This document shows, in pieces, positions 1-6,965 of a stretch of 17,335 bases of DNA; the first letter of the stretch is position 1, and each line of letters begins with the position of its first letter. The stretch is taken from contig DILW01000066.1 in the NCBI GenBank assembly GCA_002425245.1, positions 1 to 17,335 on the forward strand, read 5' to 3'. This stretch comes from Betaproteobacteria bacterium UBA5582. GTDB taxonomy: Bacteria; Pseudomonadota; Gammaproteobacteria; Burkholderiales; Rhodocyclaceae. A program made the translations under genes and the position numbers. The notes under the pieces were generated by a model. The model was not told where the DNA came from, ran no database searches, and was given only the letters and a program-made list of their open reading frames with translations.

Positions 1-429
1 GGCAACCCGCGGCCGCGGGTTGCCCTCGGCCAGGCCCTGGCCGGCATCGCCAGCGCCGCCATCGACGTTTCCGACGGCCTGCTCGCCGACCTCGGCCATA
101 TCTGCGAACGCTCCGGCTGCGCCGCCGCCGTCCGCCTGGTACAACTGCCGCAACTGCGCGACCTGGCCGGCAGCGGCGCGCACTACGACGCCGACCTGCG
201 CCGCCTGGCGCTCGACTGCCAGCTGGCCGGTGGCGACGATTACGAACTGGCGTTCACCGTTCCCGCCGCGCTGCATACCCAACTGGGAGCCATCGCCGCC
301 CGCCTGGAACTGCCGCTTTGGTGCATCGGCGAAATGGTCGATGGCGACGCCGGCAGCGTCACCGTTTTCGACCCGGACAACAAGCCGGTCGATATCGCGC
401 GCAAGGGGTACGATCACTTTGGCCAGTAA
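1..429 (+). CDS. thiL: Thiamine-monophosphate kinase, C-terminal part (5' end outside window)
   Basis: The frame is open from base 1 and stops with TAA at 427-429, giving about 142 C-terminal residues of a protein that is normally about 320. ThiL phosphorylates thiamine monophosphate to thiamine diphosphate with ATP in the cytoplasm, the last step of thiamine cofactor synthesis. Two family motifs are visible: IDVSDGLLADLGHI, near base 61, and GGDDYELAFTVP, near base 232. Both belong to the C-terminal half of the AIRS/PurM-like fold shared by ThiL and related kinases. The C terminus is intact. It overlaps the start of pgpA by 11 bases, a common thiL-pgpA arrangement in proteobacteria, so the two are probably co-transcribed. 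The N-terminal ATP/Mg-binding part cannot be seen. The identification rests on these motifs and on the neighbour. Confidence 0.93.
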   Translation, partial: GNPRPRVALGQALAGIASAAIDVSDGLLADLGHICERSGCAAAVRLVQLPQLRDLAGSGAHYDADLRRLALDCQLAGGDDYELAFTVPAALHTQLGAIAARLELPLWCIGEMVDGDAGSVTVFDPDNKPVDIARKGYDHFGQ

Positions 430-907
430 ACCGCCCAGCCTGCGCTTCCTGTTTGCCCACCCGGCGCACTTCTTCGCCTGTGGCTGCGGCAGTGGGCTGA
501 CCCGGCGGGCGCCGGGCACTTTCGGCACGCTGTTCGCCTGGGCCAGCTTCGTCCTGTTCCGCCCCTACTTCGGGGAAGGCCAGTTGCTGTTCCTGTTCGC
601 CGCCGCCTACCTGGCCGGCATCTGGTTCATCAACGTCGCCGGCCGCGCCCTCGGCGACCCTGACCACGGCAGCATCGTCTGGGACGAGATCGTTCCCTTC
701 TGGCTGGTCCTGCTGATGACGCCGCCGGGCTGGCTGTGGCAGCTGACTGCTTTCGCACTGTTCCGCTTCTTCGACATCACCAAGCCGCAACCGGCCCGCT
801 ACTTCGACGAGCACGTCAAGAACGGCTTCGGTGTCATGGCCGACGACCTGATCGCCGCCGGCTATACGCTGCTGATGCTGGCGCTGATCAAGATCGTCGT
901 CTCCTGA
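419..907 (+). CDS. pgpA: Phosphatidylglycerophosphatase A
   Basis: This inner-membrane enzyme removes phosphate from phosphatidylglycerophosphate to give phosphatidylglycerol. The protein is 162 residues, close to the usual 160-170. Family motifs seen are GSGLTRRAPGT (residues about 24-34), DPDHGSIVWDE (80-90, with the acidic D89/E90) and a D142-D143 pair near the C terminus in the sequence GVMADDLIAAGY. Several hydrophobic stretches fit membrane helices. The reading frame is open further upstream to base 20, but that part lies out of frame inside thiL. The best start is the TTG at 419: an AGGGG ribosome-binding site lies at 404-408, 10 bases upstream, and the resulting N terminus matches the family length. 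The start therefore overlaps thiL by 11 bases, suggesting translational coupling. The start codon is the only uncertain point. Confidence 0.93.
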   Translation: MASKPPSLRFLFAHPAHFFACGCGSGLTRRAPGTFGTLFAWASFVLFRPYFGEGQLLFLFAAAYLAGIWFINVAGRALGDPDHGSIVWDEIVPFWLVLLMTPPGWLWQLTAFALFRFFDITKPQPARYFDEHVKNGFGVMADDLIAAGYTLLMLALIKIVVS

Positions 908-925
908 AGGGCGGTCGGGGAGAAA

Positions 926-951
926 CCGGCGGGTAACTCGCCTGGCGCCGG
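926..951. other. GC-rich hairpin between pgpA and the chaN-like gene
   Basis: CCGGCG at 926-931 can pair with CGCCGG at 946-951 around a 14-base loop, 18 bases after the pgpA stop. No run of T follows on the plus strand, so it is not a canonical intrinsic terminator. It could attenuate transcription out of thiL-pgpA or be incidental in GC-rich DNA. No convincing promoter is visible in the rest of the 94-base gap. Confidence 0.3.
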
Positions 952-1001
952 GAAACAAAGCAGGATTCACTTGTCGAACAGGCCCATCGGGAGCCCATCG
1001 C

Positions 1002-2231
1002 ATGCTGAAAATGCCCGCAAAAACCCTGTACATCGCTTGTCTTCTGCTCGCTACCGGCGTTGCCGTCGCCGGCCTGGCCAAGCGCAAGGCCGCGCCGGAG
1101 CAACCTTTGCCCGCCTATTGCCAGGCGGGCGGCAGCTGGCTCGCGCTGGGCGACAAGCAGCCGGTGCCGACCAGCATCACCGACGTCGTCGCCAGTGCTG
1201 CGAGCCGGGATGTGGTGCTGCTCGGCGAGCAGCACGACCAGGAAGATCACCACCGCTGGCAGTTGCAGATGCTGGCGGCCTTGTATGCGCAGCGCCCGAA
1301 CATGGTGATCGGTTTCGAGATGTTCCCGCGTCGAGTGCAACCGGCTCTTGATCAGTGGGTTGCTGGAAAACTGACCGCCCAGGAATTTCTCAAACAGGCC
1401 GAATGGGACAAGGTGTGGAATTTCCCGCCCCAGCTGTACATGCCCTTGTTTGAATTTGCCCGGATCAACAAGATTCCGATGCGGGCGCTCAATGTGGACC
1501 GGGCACTGACCCGCATGGTTGCGGAGAAGGGCTGGGATCAGGTGCCGGAATCCGCCCGCGAGGGTGTCGGCCGGCCGGCCCCGGCGCTCCCCGGCTATCT
1601 CGATTTTCTGCGGTCAATTTACCAGATGCACCAGGCAAGCACGCCCGCCACGGCCGCCATGATGCCAGCGACAAGCGATACCGCCTTCAAGGCATTCGTC
1701 GATAGCCAGCTGACCTGGGACCGGGCGATGGCACAAGCCCTGAGCGAGGCGCTGATTCAGAGTGACCCGCAGCGCCGGCCACTGGTGGTCGGCATCATGG
1801 GTAGTGGCCATATTCGCCAAGGCCATGGCGTGCCGCATCAGCTCGCGCATCTGGGCGTCACCAAAATCGCCAGCTTGCTGCCGGTGGCAGCGGGGGCGGA
1901 GTGCCAGGCGCTTGAGCCGGGTCTGGCCAGCGCCGTCTATGTGATACCTGAACGGCCCCAGCCGCCGGACGAGCCACCCCGCCTTGGCATCGCCCTGACG
2001 GAAACTGCGCAGGGGCTGACGATCAATGCGGTGACCGCGGGCAGTCTGGCGGAGCAAACCGGGTTGCGCGCCGGTGACCGGATTCTTGAGATCGCCGGGC
2101 GTCCGAGCACCAGCAGCAGCGATGCGATTGCCAGCATCCGTCGCCAGCCACCCGGTACCTGGTTGCCCTTGCGCATTGCCCGGGGAGAAAGCCAGCTTGA
2201 TCTGGTCGTGCGCTTCCCGCCCCGGCCATGA
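1002..2231 (+). CDS. ChaN-family (Cofac_haem_bdg) protein fused to a C-terminal PDZ domain
   Basis: The product has 409 residues. An N-terminal hydrophobic segment (residues about 9-24) ending AVAG marks it as exported or membrane-anchored. No convincing lipobox is present: C13 is preceded by YIA and sits too early. Residues about 55-300 resemble the ChaN/Cofac_haem_bdg family, with LLGEQHD (73-79) followed by H83-H84, GFEMFPR, PMRALNVDR and VVGIMGSGHIRQGHG (around H270). Family members bind haem and have been linked to iron uptake. Haem binding here is inferred. Residues about 327-405 (LGIALTE, AGSLAEQTGLRAGDRILEIAG) form a PDZ domain, which usually binds C-terminal or exposed peptides of partner proteins. 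The ATG at 1002 has GGGAG at 989-993, 8 bases upstream. The stop overlaps the next start as ATGA, so the protein is probably made together with the M1-like peptidase and may dock to it or its substrates through the PDZ domain. Confidence 0.85.
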   Translation: MLKMPAKTLYIACLLLATGVAVAGLAKRKAAPEQPLPAYCQAGGSWLALGDKQPVPTSITDVVASAASRDVVLLGEQHDQEDHHRWQLQMLAALYAQRPNMVIGFEMFPRRVQPALDQWVAGKLTAQEFLKQAEWDKVWNFPPQLYMPLFEFARINKIPMRALNVDRALTRMVAEKGWDQVPESAREGVGRPAPALPGYLDFLRSIYQMHQASTPATAAMMPATSDTAFKAFVDSQLTWDRAMAQALSEALIQSDPQRRPLVVGIMGSGHIRQGHGVPHQLAHLGVTKIASLLPVAAGAECQALEPGLASAVYVIPERPQPPDEPPRLGIALTETAQGLTINAVTAGSLAEQTGLRAGDRILEIAGRPSTSSSDAIASIRRQPPGTWLPLRIARGESQLDLVVRFPPRP

Positions 2232-4285
2232 GCGCGCGCTGGCTGTCCCGTCTCGCCGTCTGCACTGGACTCCTGCTCGGGGTGACCGGGGCCTTCGGTG
2301 CTCCCGACCTGCGGCTCGATCTTTCGCTTGATCCGCATTCCCGGCAATTCCGGGCGCAAGCTGAATTACAGCCGGCAAGCCGGAATTTCCGTTTTCTGCT
2401 GCACGAGTCGCTGCGCGTCACCAGCGCTCGGGTCGGCGCGGAAGGGGTTGCCTTCGAGCAGCAGGGGGAACGGCTCGGCTGCCGGCAGTGGCAGATCCGG
2501 ACAGTACGGCCAGGGCAAAAACTGGTGATCCGCTACGCGGGCCGCTTGCCGCCACTGGAGCGCAATCGTGACCATCGCAGCGTCATCGGCGGCATGCCGC
2601 CGATGAGCGCGCCGGAAGGCAGTTTCCTTTCGTCGGGCAGTTGCTGGTATCCGCGCCCGGCGGCGTTGTTCTCCTATCGGGTCCACCTGGCCGTGCCTCA
2701 CGATCAGCGCGCCCTGGTGGCCGGCCGGCGCACCGCCGAAACCCTGCCGCAACAGCCGGGTGAGAGCTACCGGGCGAGCTTCGAATTCAATCATCCGGCT
2801 GACGGCATCGATCTGATGGCCGGGCCATGGACGGTGCGTGAAAAGGTGGTGCCGCGCGTCGGCAAATCGGCCATTTCCCTGCGTACCTACTTTCCGGCCG
2901 ATCTCGATGCCGTACCCGGCCTGGCGCAAGCCTATCTCGACGACAGCCAGACCTACATCGAGCGTTACAGCCAGGCCATCGGCGACTACCCGTACAGCGA
3001 GTTCTCCATCGTCGCCAGTCCCTTGCCGACCGGTTTCGGCATGCCGACCCTGACCTACATCGGCGCCGAGGTGCTGCGCCTGCCCTTCATCCGCCAAACC
3101 TCGCTCGGCCATGAAATCCTGCATAACTCGTGGGGCAACGGCGTGTATGTCGATTTCGCGCGCGGCAACTGGTCGGAAGGGCTGACTACCTTCATGGCCG
3201 ACTACGCTTACAAGGAGGACGAGTCCGCGGTTGCCGCCAGCGAGATGCGACAGGCCTGGCTGCGCGACGCGGCGGCGTTTTCCGGGCAGCCGGCGGGTTC
3301 GCTGCGCGATTTCCGCTCCCGGGCCAACGCTGTCGGGGCGCTGGTCGGCTACGGCAAATCGGCGATGCTCTTCGTCATGCTGCGCGATCGCCTGGGACCA
3401 AAGGCATTCGATCAGGGCATCCGCAATTTCTGGTCCGCGCAGCGTTTCAGGATTGCCGGCTGGGATGATCTGCAACGTGCCTTCGAAGGCGCTTCCGGGG
3501 AACAACTCGACAGCTTCTTCGCCGCCTGGCTCGACCTGAAAACCCTGCCCGATGTCGCCATTGCCGCCGCCGAGAGCCGGGCCAGCGGCAAAGGACATCA
3601 GCTCAACATCCGCTTTGCCAGAACGCCGGCCGACCTGCCCTTGCGCCTGCCAATTGAATTCAGCGCCGGTGCCCAGCGCGAAACACACTGGATCAATCTG
3701 GCCAGCGGGCAGAACAGCGCCGCGCTGACGCTTTCATTCGCCCCGCAGACCCTGCGCCTCGACCCGGAGACGCGCGTCTGGCGGCGCCTGGCACCCGGCC
3801 AGCTGCCGACGATCCTGCGCCAGTGGATCGCGGCGAGCGCGCCGCAACTGGTCATTGCCGGCAACACCCCGGCAGTCGAACAGGCGATCAGGCAGTTGGC
3901 CGGCCGCTTCTTCGAAACCTCCGCCCAGGTGCTTGAATCCGAGCGGCTGAGGTCTGCCCTGAACGGCGGCGCTCCCATCCTGCTCGCCGGCACGCATGGC
4001 GAAATCGATCAGGCACTGGCCGGTGCCGGCCTGCCCGCCCGCCCGAGTGAACTGGCCGGGCAGGGCAGCGCTCAGGTGTGGACCGTGCCGGGTCAGCCTT
4101 TCCGGCTGGCCGTCATCTCCGGCCAGGACGCCGCCGCCCTGAATGCCCTGCAGCGGGGGCTGCCGCACTACGGCGGGCAAAGCTGGCTGGTTTTTGAACA
4201 AGGGCGGGCCATCAACAGGGGGGTCTGGCCGGTCAGCATTCCCGAGTTTGCGGTCAGCCAAAGCGTGCGCAAGGATGCAAAATGA
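2228..4285 (+). CDS. Exported M1-like (gluzincin) metallopeptidase with atypical active-site spacing
   Basis: The product has 685 residues. An N-terminal signal peptide (residues 1-24, ending GAFG before APDL) predicts export to the periplasm. Residues about 25-215 resemble the N-terminal beta domain of M1 aminopeptidases. The catalytic domain holds the zinc motif HEILH (H295, E296, H299) followed by the downstream glutamate E317 in GNWSEGLTTF. Classical M1 enzymes have 18 residues between the second histidine and the third zinc ligand; here there are 17. The substrate-recognition GAMEN loop is replaced by GFGMPTLTYIG (269-279), upstream of HEXXH as expected. Residues about 520-685 form a C-terminal region that I do not recognise. 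It is rich in alternating hydrophobic strands (LVIAGNTP, ILLAGTHGE, RLAVISGQDA) and suggests an alpha/beta domain. The ATG overlaps the ChaN-PDZ stop, so the pair is translationally coupled. Peptidase activity is likely because all three zinc ligands are present. Substrate unknown. Confidence 0.85.
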   Translation: MSARWLSRLAVCTGLLLGVTGAFGAPDLRLDLSLDPHSRQFRAQAELQPASRNFRFLLHESLRVTSARVGAEGVAFEQQGERLGCRQWQIRTVRPGQKLVIRYAGRLPPLERNRDHRSVIGGMPPMSAPEGSFLSSGSCWYPRPAALFSYRVHLAVPHDQRALVAGRRTAETLPQQPGESYRASFEFNHPADGIDLMAGPWTVREKVVPRVGKSAISLRTYFPADLDAVPGLAQAYLDDSQTYIERYSQAIGDYPYSEFSIVASPLPTGFGMPTLTYIGAEVLRLPFIRQTSLGHEILHNSWGNGVYVDFARGNWSEGLTTFMADYAYKEDESAVAASEMRQAWLRDAAAFSGQPAGSLRDFRSRANAVGALVGYGKSAMLFVMLRDRLGPKAFDQGIRNFWSAQRFRIAGWDDLQRAFEGASGEQLDSFFAAWLDLKTLPDVAIAAAESRASGKGHQLNIRFARTPADLPLRLPIEFSAGAQRETHWINLASGQNSAALTLSFAPQTLRLDPETRVWRRLAPGQLPTILRQWIAASAPQLVIAGNTPAVEQAIRQLAGRFFETSAQVLESERLRSALNGGAPILLAGTHGEIDQALAGAGLPARPSELAGQGSAQVWTVPGQPFRLAVISGQDAAALNALQRGLPHYGGQSWLVFEQGRAINRGVWPVSIPEFAVSQSVRKDAK

Positions 4286-4341
4286 AGCGCCATTCCCTGT
4301 TGATCGTGCTTTTGGCCGGCTCTGGAGCGTCGGGCGGGGCT

Positions 4342-4908
4342 TCAGTCGGTGTTGATCGGGCCGAGCAGTCGTGGCTGTCCAGTGCCGTTCAGCTCGAACA
4401 GGCTGCCGCCGCCGGAATCGACGAAGTTTCCGGTAAAGGCCGTAACGGTGACCTGATGCGTGACCAGTACGACAGGCCCGCCTGAAGTTGGCAGTTCGGC
4501 CAGAAATTTGCGCAAGGCGGCTAGCGTAGGCTCTCGTTGATGGTCGCGGCCAAAGAAGGAGTTCAGTGCCGGCTGTGGCACCACCGGCCCGAGCCCCAAC
4601 AACTGCGCGGTCTCCAGACAACGGCACCATTGGCTCGAATAGACCCTGGCCTGCCTGATGCCCGCCTTGGCCAGACGTCGGCCAAGCGAGCGGGCCTGCT
4701 CCCGACCGGCCTGGTCCAGATTGCGCTGGCTGGAACAATCGCCCAGGCGGAAGTCCTCCGGGTCGCCGGTGCCGGGGGCGTTGGCGTGACGCAGCATCAG
4801 CAGCCGCCCCGGTTTGGCGAGCTCGGCCAGATCGATTGCCTCCGCCGCCAGGCTGGAACTGGCGATCGCGCAAACCATTCCGGCGAGGATCAAGATGGCG
4901 TTCCGCAT
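4342..4908 (-). CDS. Exported histidine phosphatase family protein (phosphoglycerate-mutase-like fold)
   Basis: The product has 188 residues. The N terminus is a signal peptide (residues 1-22, hydrophobic core ILILAGMVCAIA, ending SLAA), so the enzyme should act in the periplasm. Family motifs are LMLRHANAPGT with R40-H41 (the phospho-accepting histidine), SSQWCRCLETA with R96, and VLVTHQVTVTA with the second histidine H151. These are the arginine and histidine residues of the catalytic pocket of histidine phosphatases. The spacing fits small SixA-like or broad-specificity members. The physiological substrate cannot be read from the sequence. It is convergent with the M1 gene, whose stop is 56 bases away, and lies 129 bases downstream of tadG on the same strand. 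Read-through from the tad operon or an independent promoter are both possible. No clear ribosome-binding site precedes the ATG. Confidence 0.87.
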   Translation of the reverse strand: MRNAILILAGMVCAIASSSLAAEAIDLAELAKPGRLLMLRHANAPGTGDPEDFRLGDCSSQRNLDQAGREQARSLGRRLAKAGIRQARVYSSQWCRCLETAQLLGLGPVVPQPALNSFFGRDHQREPTLAALRKFLAELPTSGGPVVLVTHQVTVTAFTGNFVDSGGGSLFELNGTGQPRLLGPINTD

Positions 4909-4939
4909 GGCTGGATATTACCGGAAGACACTCAGCAAG

Positions 4940-4958
4940 CGGCGCCCGGCAAGCGCCG
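4940..4958 (-). other. GC-rich hairpin between tadG and the histidine phosphatase gene
   Basis: CGGCGC at 4940-4945 and GCGCCG at 4953-4958 form a perfect 6-base stem around a 7-base loop, 80 bases after the tadG stop. No T run follows in the minus-strand direction (the next bases read CTTGCTGAG), so it is a weak candidate for a terminator or attenuator of the tad transcript. The rest of the 129-base gap shows nothing else I can support. Confidence 0.3.
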
Positions 4959-5037
4959 GAGAATTCGCCACGCTCAGCGTCAGACAACCCTCTCCAGTGC
5001 TGCCGTTTTCCTGGCTGTGGTGCTTGGTCGGGTGGTC

Positions 5038-6669
5038 TCAGCGCACCAGTTGTGGTGCCCCGCAGCGCAGGTCGAAGGCGGTGACGTCGGCCACGCCGAG
5101 CTGGATGCCGAGCAGCGATAGAACCGGCGCCAGCAGGCTGTCGAGCACGCCGAATACCGGCGACAGCAGCGCGAGCAGGGGCGAGAGCACGTCACCGAGG
5201 CCGAGCGACAGGCCGAGCAGATTGACGTCGAGCACCAGGTCATCGGCCAGCCGGTCGAACAGGCCCGCGGTTGCCAGCCCCTCGATACGCTGGGTGTTGT
5301 CGCTGTCGAAGGGGCCATTGAAGCTGAGCCGGGCGTTGCCGGCCGGAACCTCGACCATGGCCCGGGCGGTCACCGTGACCAGACCGAGTACGTTGAGGAT
5401 GGTGGCCGGACTGACGGTCGCCGGGGTGGACCGATTGCTCATCGCTCCCGGGTTGACCTCGCCGACGTAGGCGCGTGCGGTACCGCTCCTGGCGCCGATC
5501 ATGACCTGGCTGTCGGCGCGCGGGTAGCGGCAGTCGATCGCTTCCAGCCAGGCGTCACCGGCGCCGGCTTCGACATACAGCGGCAGATGCACCACGCCAC
5601 CGAGGAGTTCGCCCACGAGCAGGTCGAGTTTGACCCGGGCCTGGGCGCTGTGCGCCGAGGTCAGCCAGTTGCCCTGGGGGTCCTGACCAGCCGGGCCGAT
5701 GGCGATGGCCGGCGCTTCGACCAGGGTCAGGGCGACATCGAGCTTGAGCAGGCCGGGCAGGTCGATGCCGAGCGCCGGCAGGTTGAGGAAGTGTTCGCCA
5801 TTGGCGACCTGGGCGCTGAGGGCAATCAGCTGCATCAGGTTGATCCGCGCCTCGGCCGCCTGGTTGCCTGAGGCGAATTCGGTTTTGATCAGATCGCCCA
5901 GCTTCAGTTGCAGATTGCCGTCGGCGCGCAGGGCAAGCAGATCGAGCGTGCCGATGACGTCGGCGTCGACGCCGAGCAGGCTGTTCCGTTCAAGCGCGCG
6001 GGCAGTCAGTTCAAGCAATTGGCCGACGGTCATGTCCAGGGCCAGCAACTCCTCGACGGTACCGATGCGGGCGTGGGCATTGACCAGGTCGAGCAGACGC
6101 ACCGAACTGTCAACCAGTCCCTGGAAGGCCACCGCCGAGAGATTGAGCGAGGTGTTGAGCAGGCGCCCGAGCAGGGCATTGAGCAGGATCGATTTTTCGG
6201 TATCGATGTCGGCTACTGCGGTTCCGATCGACAACGCGGCTTGATCGTCGCGCAGGGCAGTCGCGGTGGCCGTTACCTGGCGGCTGCCGAGGGCGAAGAA
6301 ATAGGGTTGTTGGGCGCGGGCGGTGACCTGAACGGCGTTGTGCAGGGCCGGTGCGCCGCCGGGGAAGAACTGCCGGGCACGTGCATCGTAGCGTCCGGGA
6401 ACGACTTCCAGTGCGCTGCCACTGGTGCTGTCGACAACGAAGCCGTTCTGGCTGGCTGCATCCAGTGCGATTGCCGATGCCTGTGCCGGGTCATTGACTG
6501 CCGACAGGGCGGCGTTATCGACGACTGTCTGCAGATGGCGGCGTTCGTGGAAGAGGCTGCCCAGGTCGACCGCGAGCAGGGCGGCGCCGATGGCAACACT
6601 GAGGCCGACGGCGGCCATGATGCTGATGGCCCCGCGTTGAAAGCCCGCCAGCAGGCTTGCCTCGCGCAT
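5038..6669 (-). CDS. tadG: TadG-like pilus-assembly protein
   Basis: The product has 543 residues. Residues 14-36 (GAISIMAAVGLSVAIGAALL and on to AVDLG) form one N-terminal membrane helix. It is followed by the signature HERRHLQTVVDNAALSA (41-57), typical of TadE/TadG-like proteins, in which the helix anchors a large periplasmic part. Some TadG proteins carry a von Willebrand A domain; I see no MIDAS-type motif here, so this is the shorter architecture. The periplasmic part is unusually rich in leucine, with many repeats of hydrophobic residues separated by D, N or G. It ends in a hydrophobic, amphipathic-looking stretch before the C terminus CGAPQLVR. TadG is required for Flp pilus biogenesis in studied systems, but its exact role is unsettled. 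The start ATG lies 11 bases after the DUF3613 stop, with GAGG upstream. It is the last gene of the tad cluster. Confidence 0.85.
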   Translation of the reverse strand: MREASLLAGFQRGAISIMAAVGLSVAIGAALLAVDLGSLFHERRHLQTVVDNAALSAVNDPAQASAIALDAASQNGFVVDSTSGSALEVVPGRYDARARQFFPGGAPALHNAVQVTARAQQPYFFALGSRQVTATATALRDDQAALSIGTAVADIDTEKSILLNALLGRLLNTSLNLSAVAFQGLVDSSVRLLDLVNAHARIGTVEELLALDMTVGQLLELTARALERNSLLGVDADVIGTLDLLALRADGNLQLKLGDLIKTEFASGNQAAEARINLMQLIALSAQVANGEHFLNLPALGIDLPGLLKLDVALTLVEAPAIAIGPAGQDPQGNWLTSAHSAQARVKLDLLVGELLGGVVHLPLYVEAGAGDAWLEAIDCRYPRADSQVMIGARSGTARAYVGEVNPGAMSNRSTPATVSPATILNVLGLVTVTARAMVEVPAGNARLSFNGPFDSDNTQRIEGLATAGLFDRLADDLVLDVNLLGLSLGLGDVLSPLLALLSPVFGVLDSLLAPVLSLLGIQLGVADVTAFDLRCGAPQLVR

Positions 6670-6680
6670 CGCAAGCAGCC

Positions 6681-6965
6681 TCAGCGGGTAAGCGGCCGGG
6701 AGCTGGTTGCCGATTTTTCCTTGGCGTGATCGGCTGCCGGCTGGCTGAAACCGTCAAGGTAGCGCTGGTAGGCACGTTGGGCGACTTCGCCCTGGACGGG
6801 ATGCAGGTTGCCGGCTGCCATCTGCGAGCCTTGCAGCGAGATCAAGGTATCGGTCGCGGCGCCGATCACCGTGACTTCGCCAGCCGGGGCTGGCGCCGCC
6901 TCTTGCGCCTGAGCGGCGCCGGCGAGCAGGCAGCAAGCGGCCAGCACGATCTTCTTACTGAGCAT
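6681..6965 (-). CDS. Small exported DUF3613-type protein
   Basis: The product has 94 residues. A clear signal peptide is present (residues 1-20, KKIVLAACCLLAGAAQA, cleavage before QEAAPAPAG). The mature protein contains a conserved-looking core, TLISLQGSQMAAGNLHPVQG, then QRAYQRYLDGFSQP. This pattern matches the DUF3613 proteins found in tad loci of betaproteobacteria. That assignment is from memory, not a search. Its function is unknown. Position between a response regulator and tadG suggests a periplasmic accessory of the Tad machine. The ATG has a strong ribosome-binding region (AGGAGAGAAGGA) inside the end of the upstream gene, which it overlaps by 11 bases, so it is translationally coupled to it. 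Confidence 0.75.
   Translation of the reverse strand: MLSKKIVLAACCLLAGAAQAQEAAPAPAGEVTVIGAATDTLISLQGSQMAAGNLHPVQGEVAQRAYQRYLDGFSQPAADHAKEKSATSSRPLTR

Noticed and set aside
20..418. N-terminal extension of the pgpA frame through thiL.
   Set aside because: The residues are Pro/Ala/Ser/Thr-rich out-of-frame translation of thiL; pgpA has family length from the TTG at 419.
2366..3688. A 440-codon minus-strand frame antisense to the M1 gene.
   Set aside because: It has no recognisable domain and mirrors the codon pattern of the zinc-peptidase gene.
4282..4485. A 67-codon plus-strand frame starting in an ATGA overlap with the M1 stop, with a signal-peptide-like start (MKRHSLLIVLLAGSGASGG).
   Set aside because: Two thirds of it is antisense to the well-supported histidine phosphatase gene, its later residues look like random antisense translation, and no family is recognisable. 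It could be a remnant of a former third gene, but the sequence cannot show this.
3734..4987. A 417-codon minus-strand frame across the end of the M1 gene and the histidine phosphatase gene.
   Set aside because: Its translation is low-complexity R/A/G/P and overlaps two recognisable genes in other frames; typical of high-GC shadow frames.
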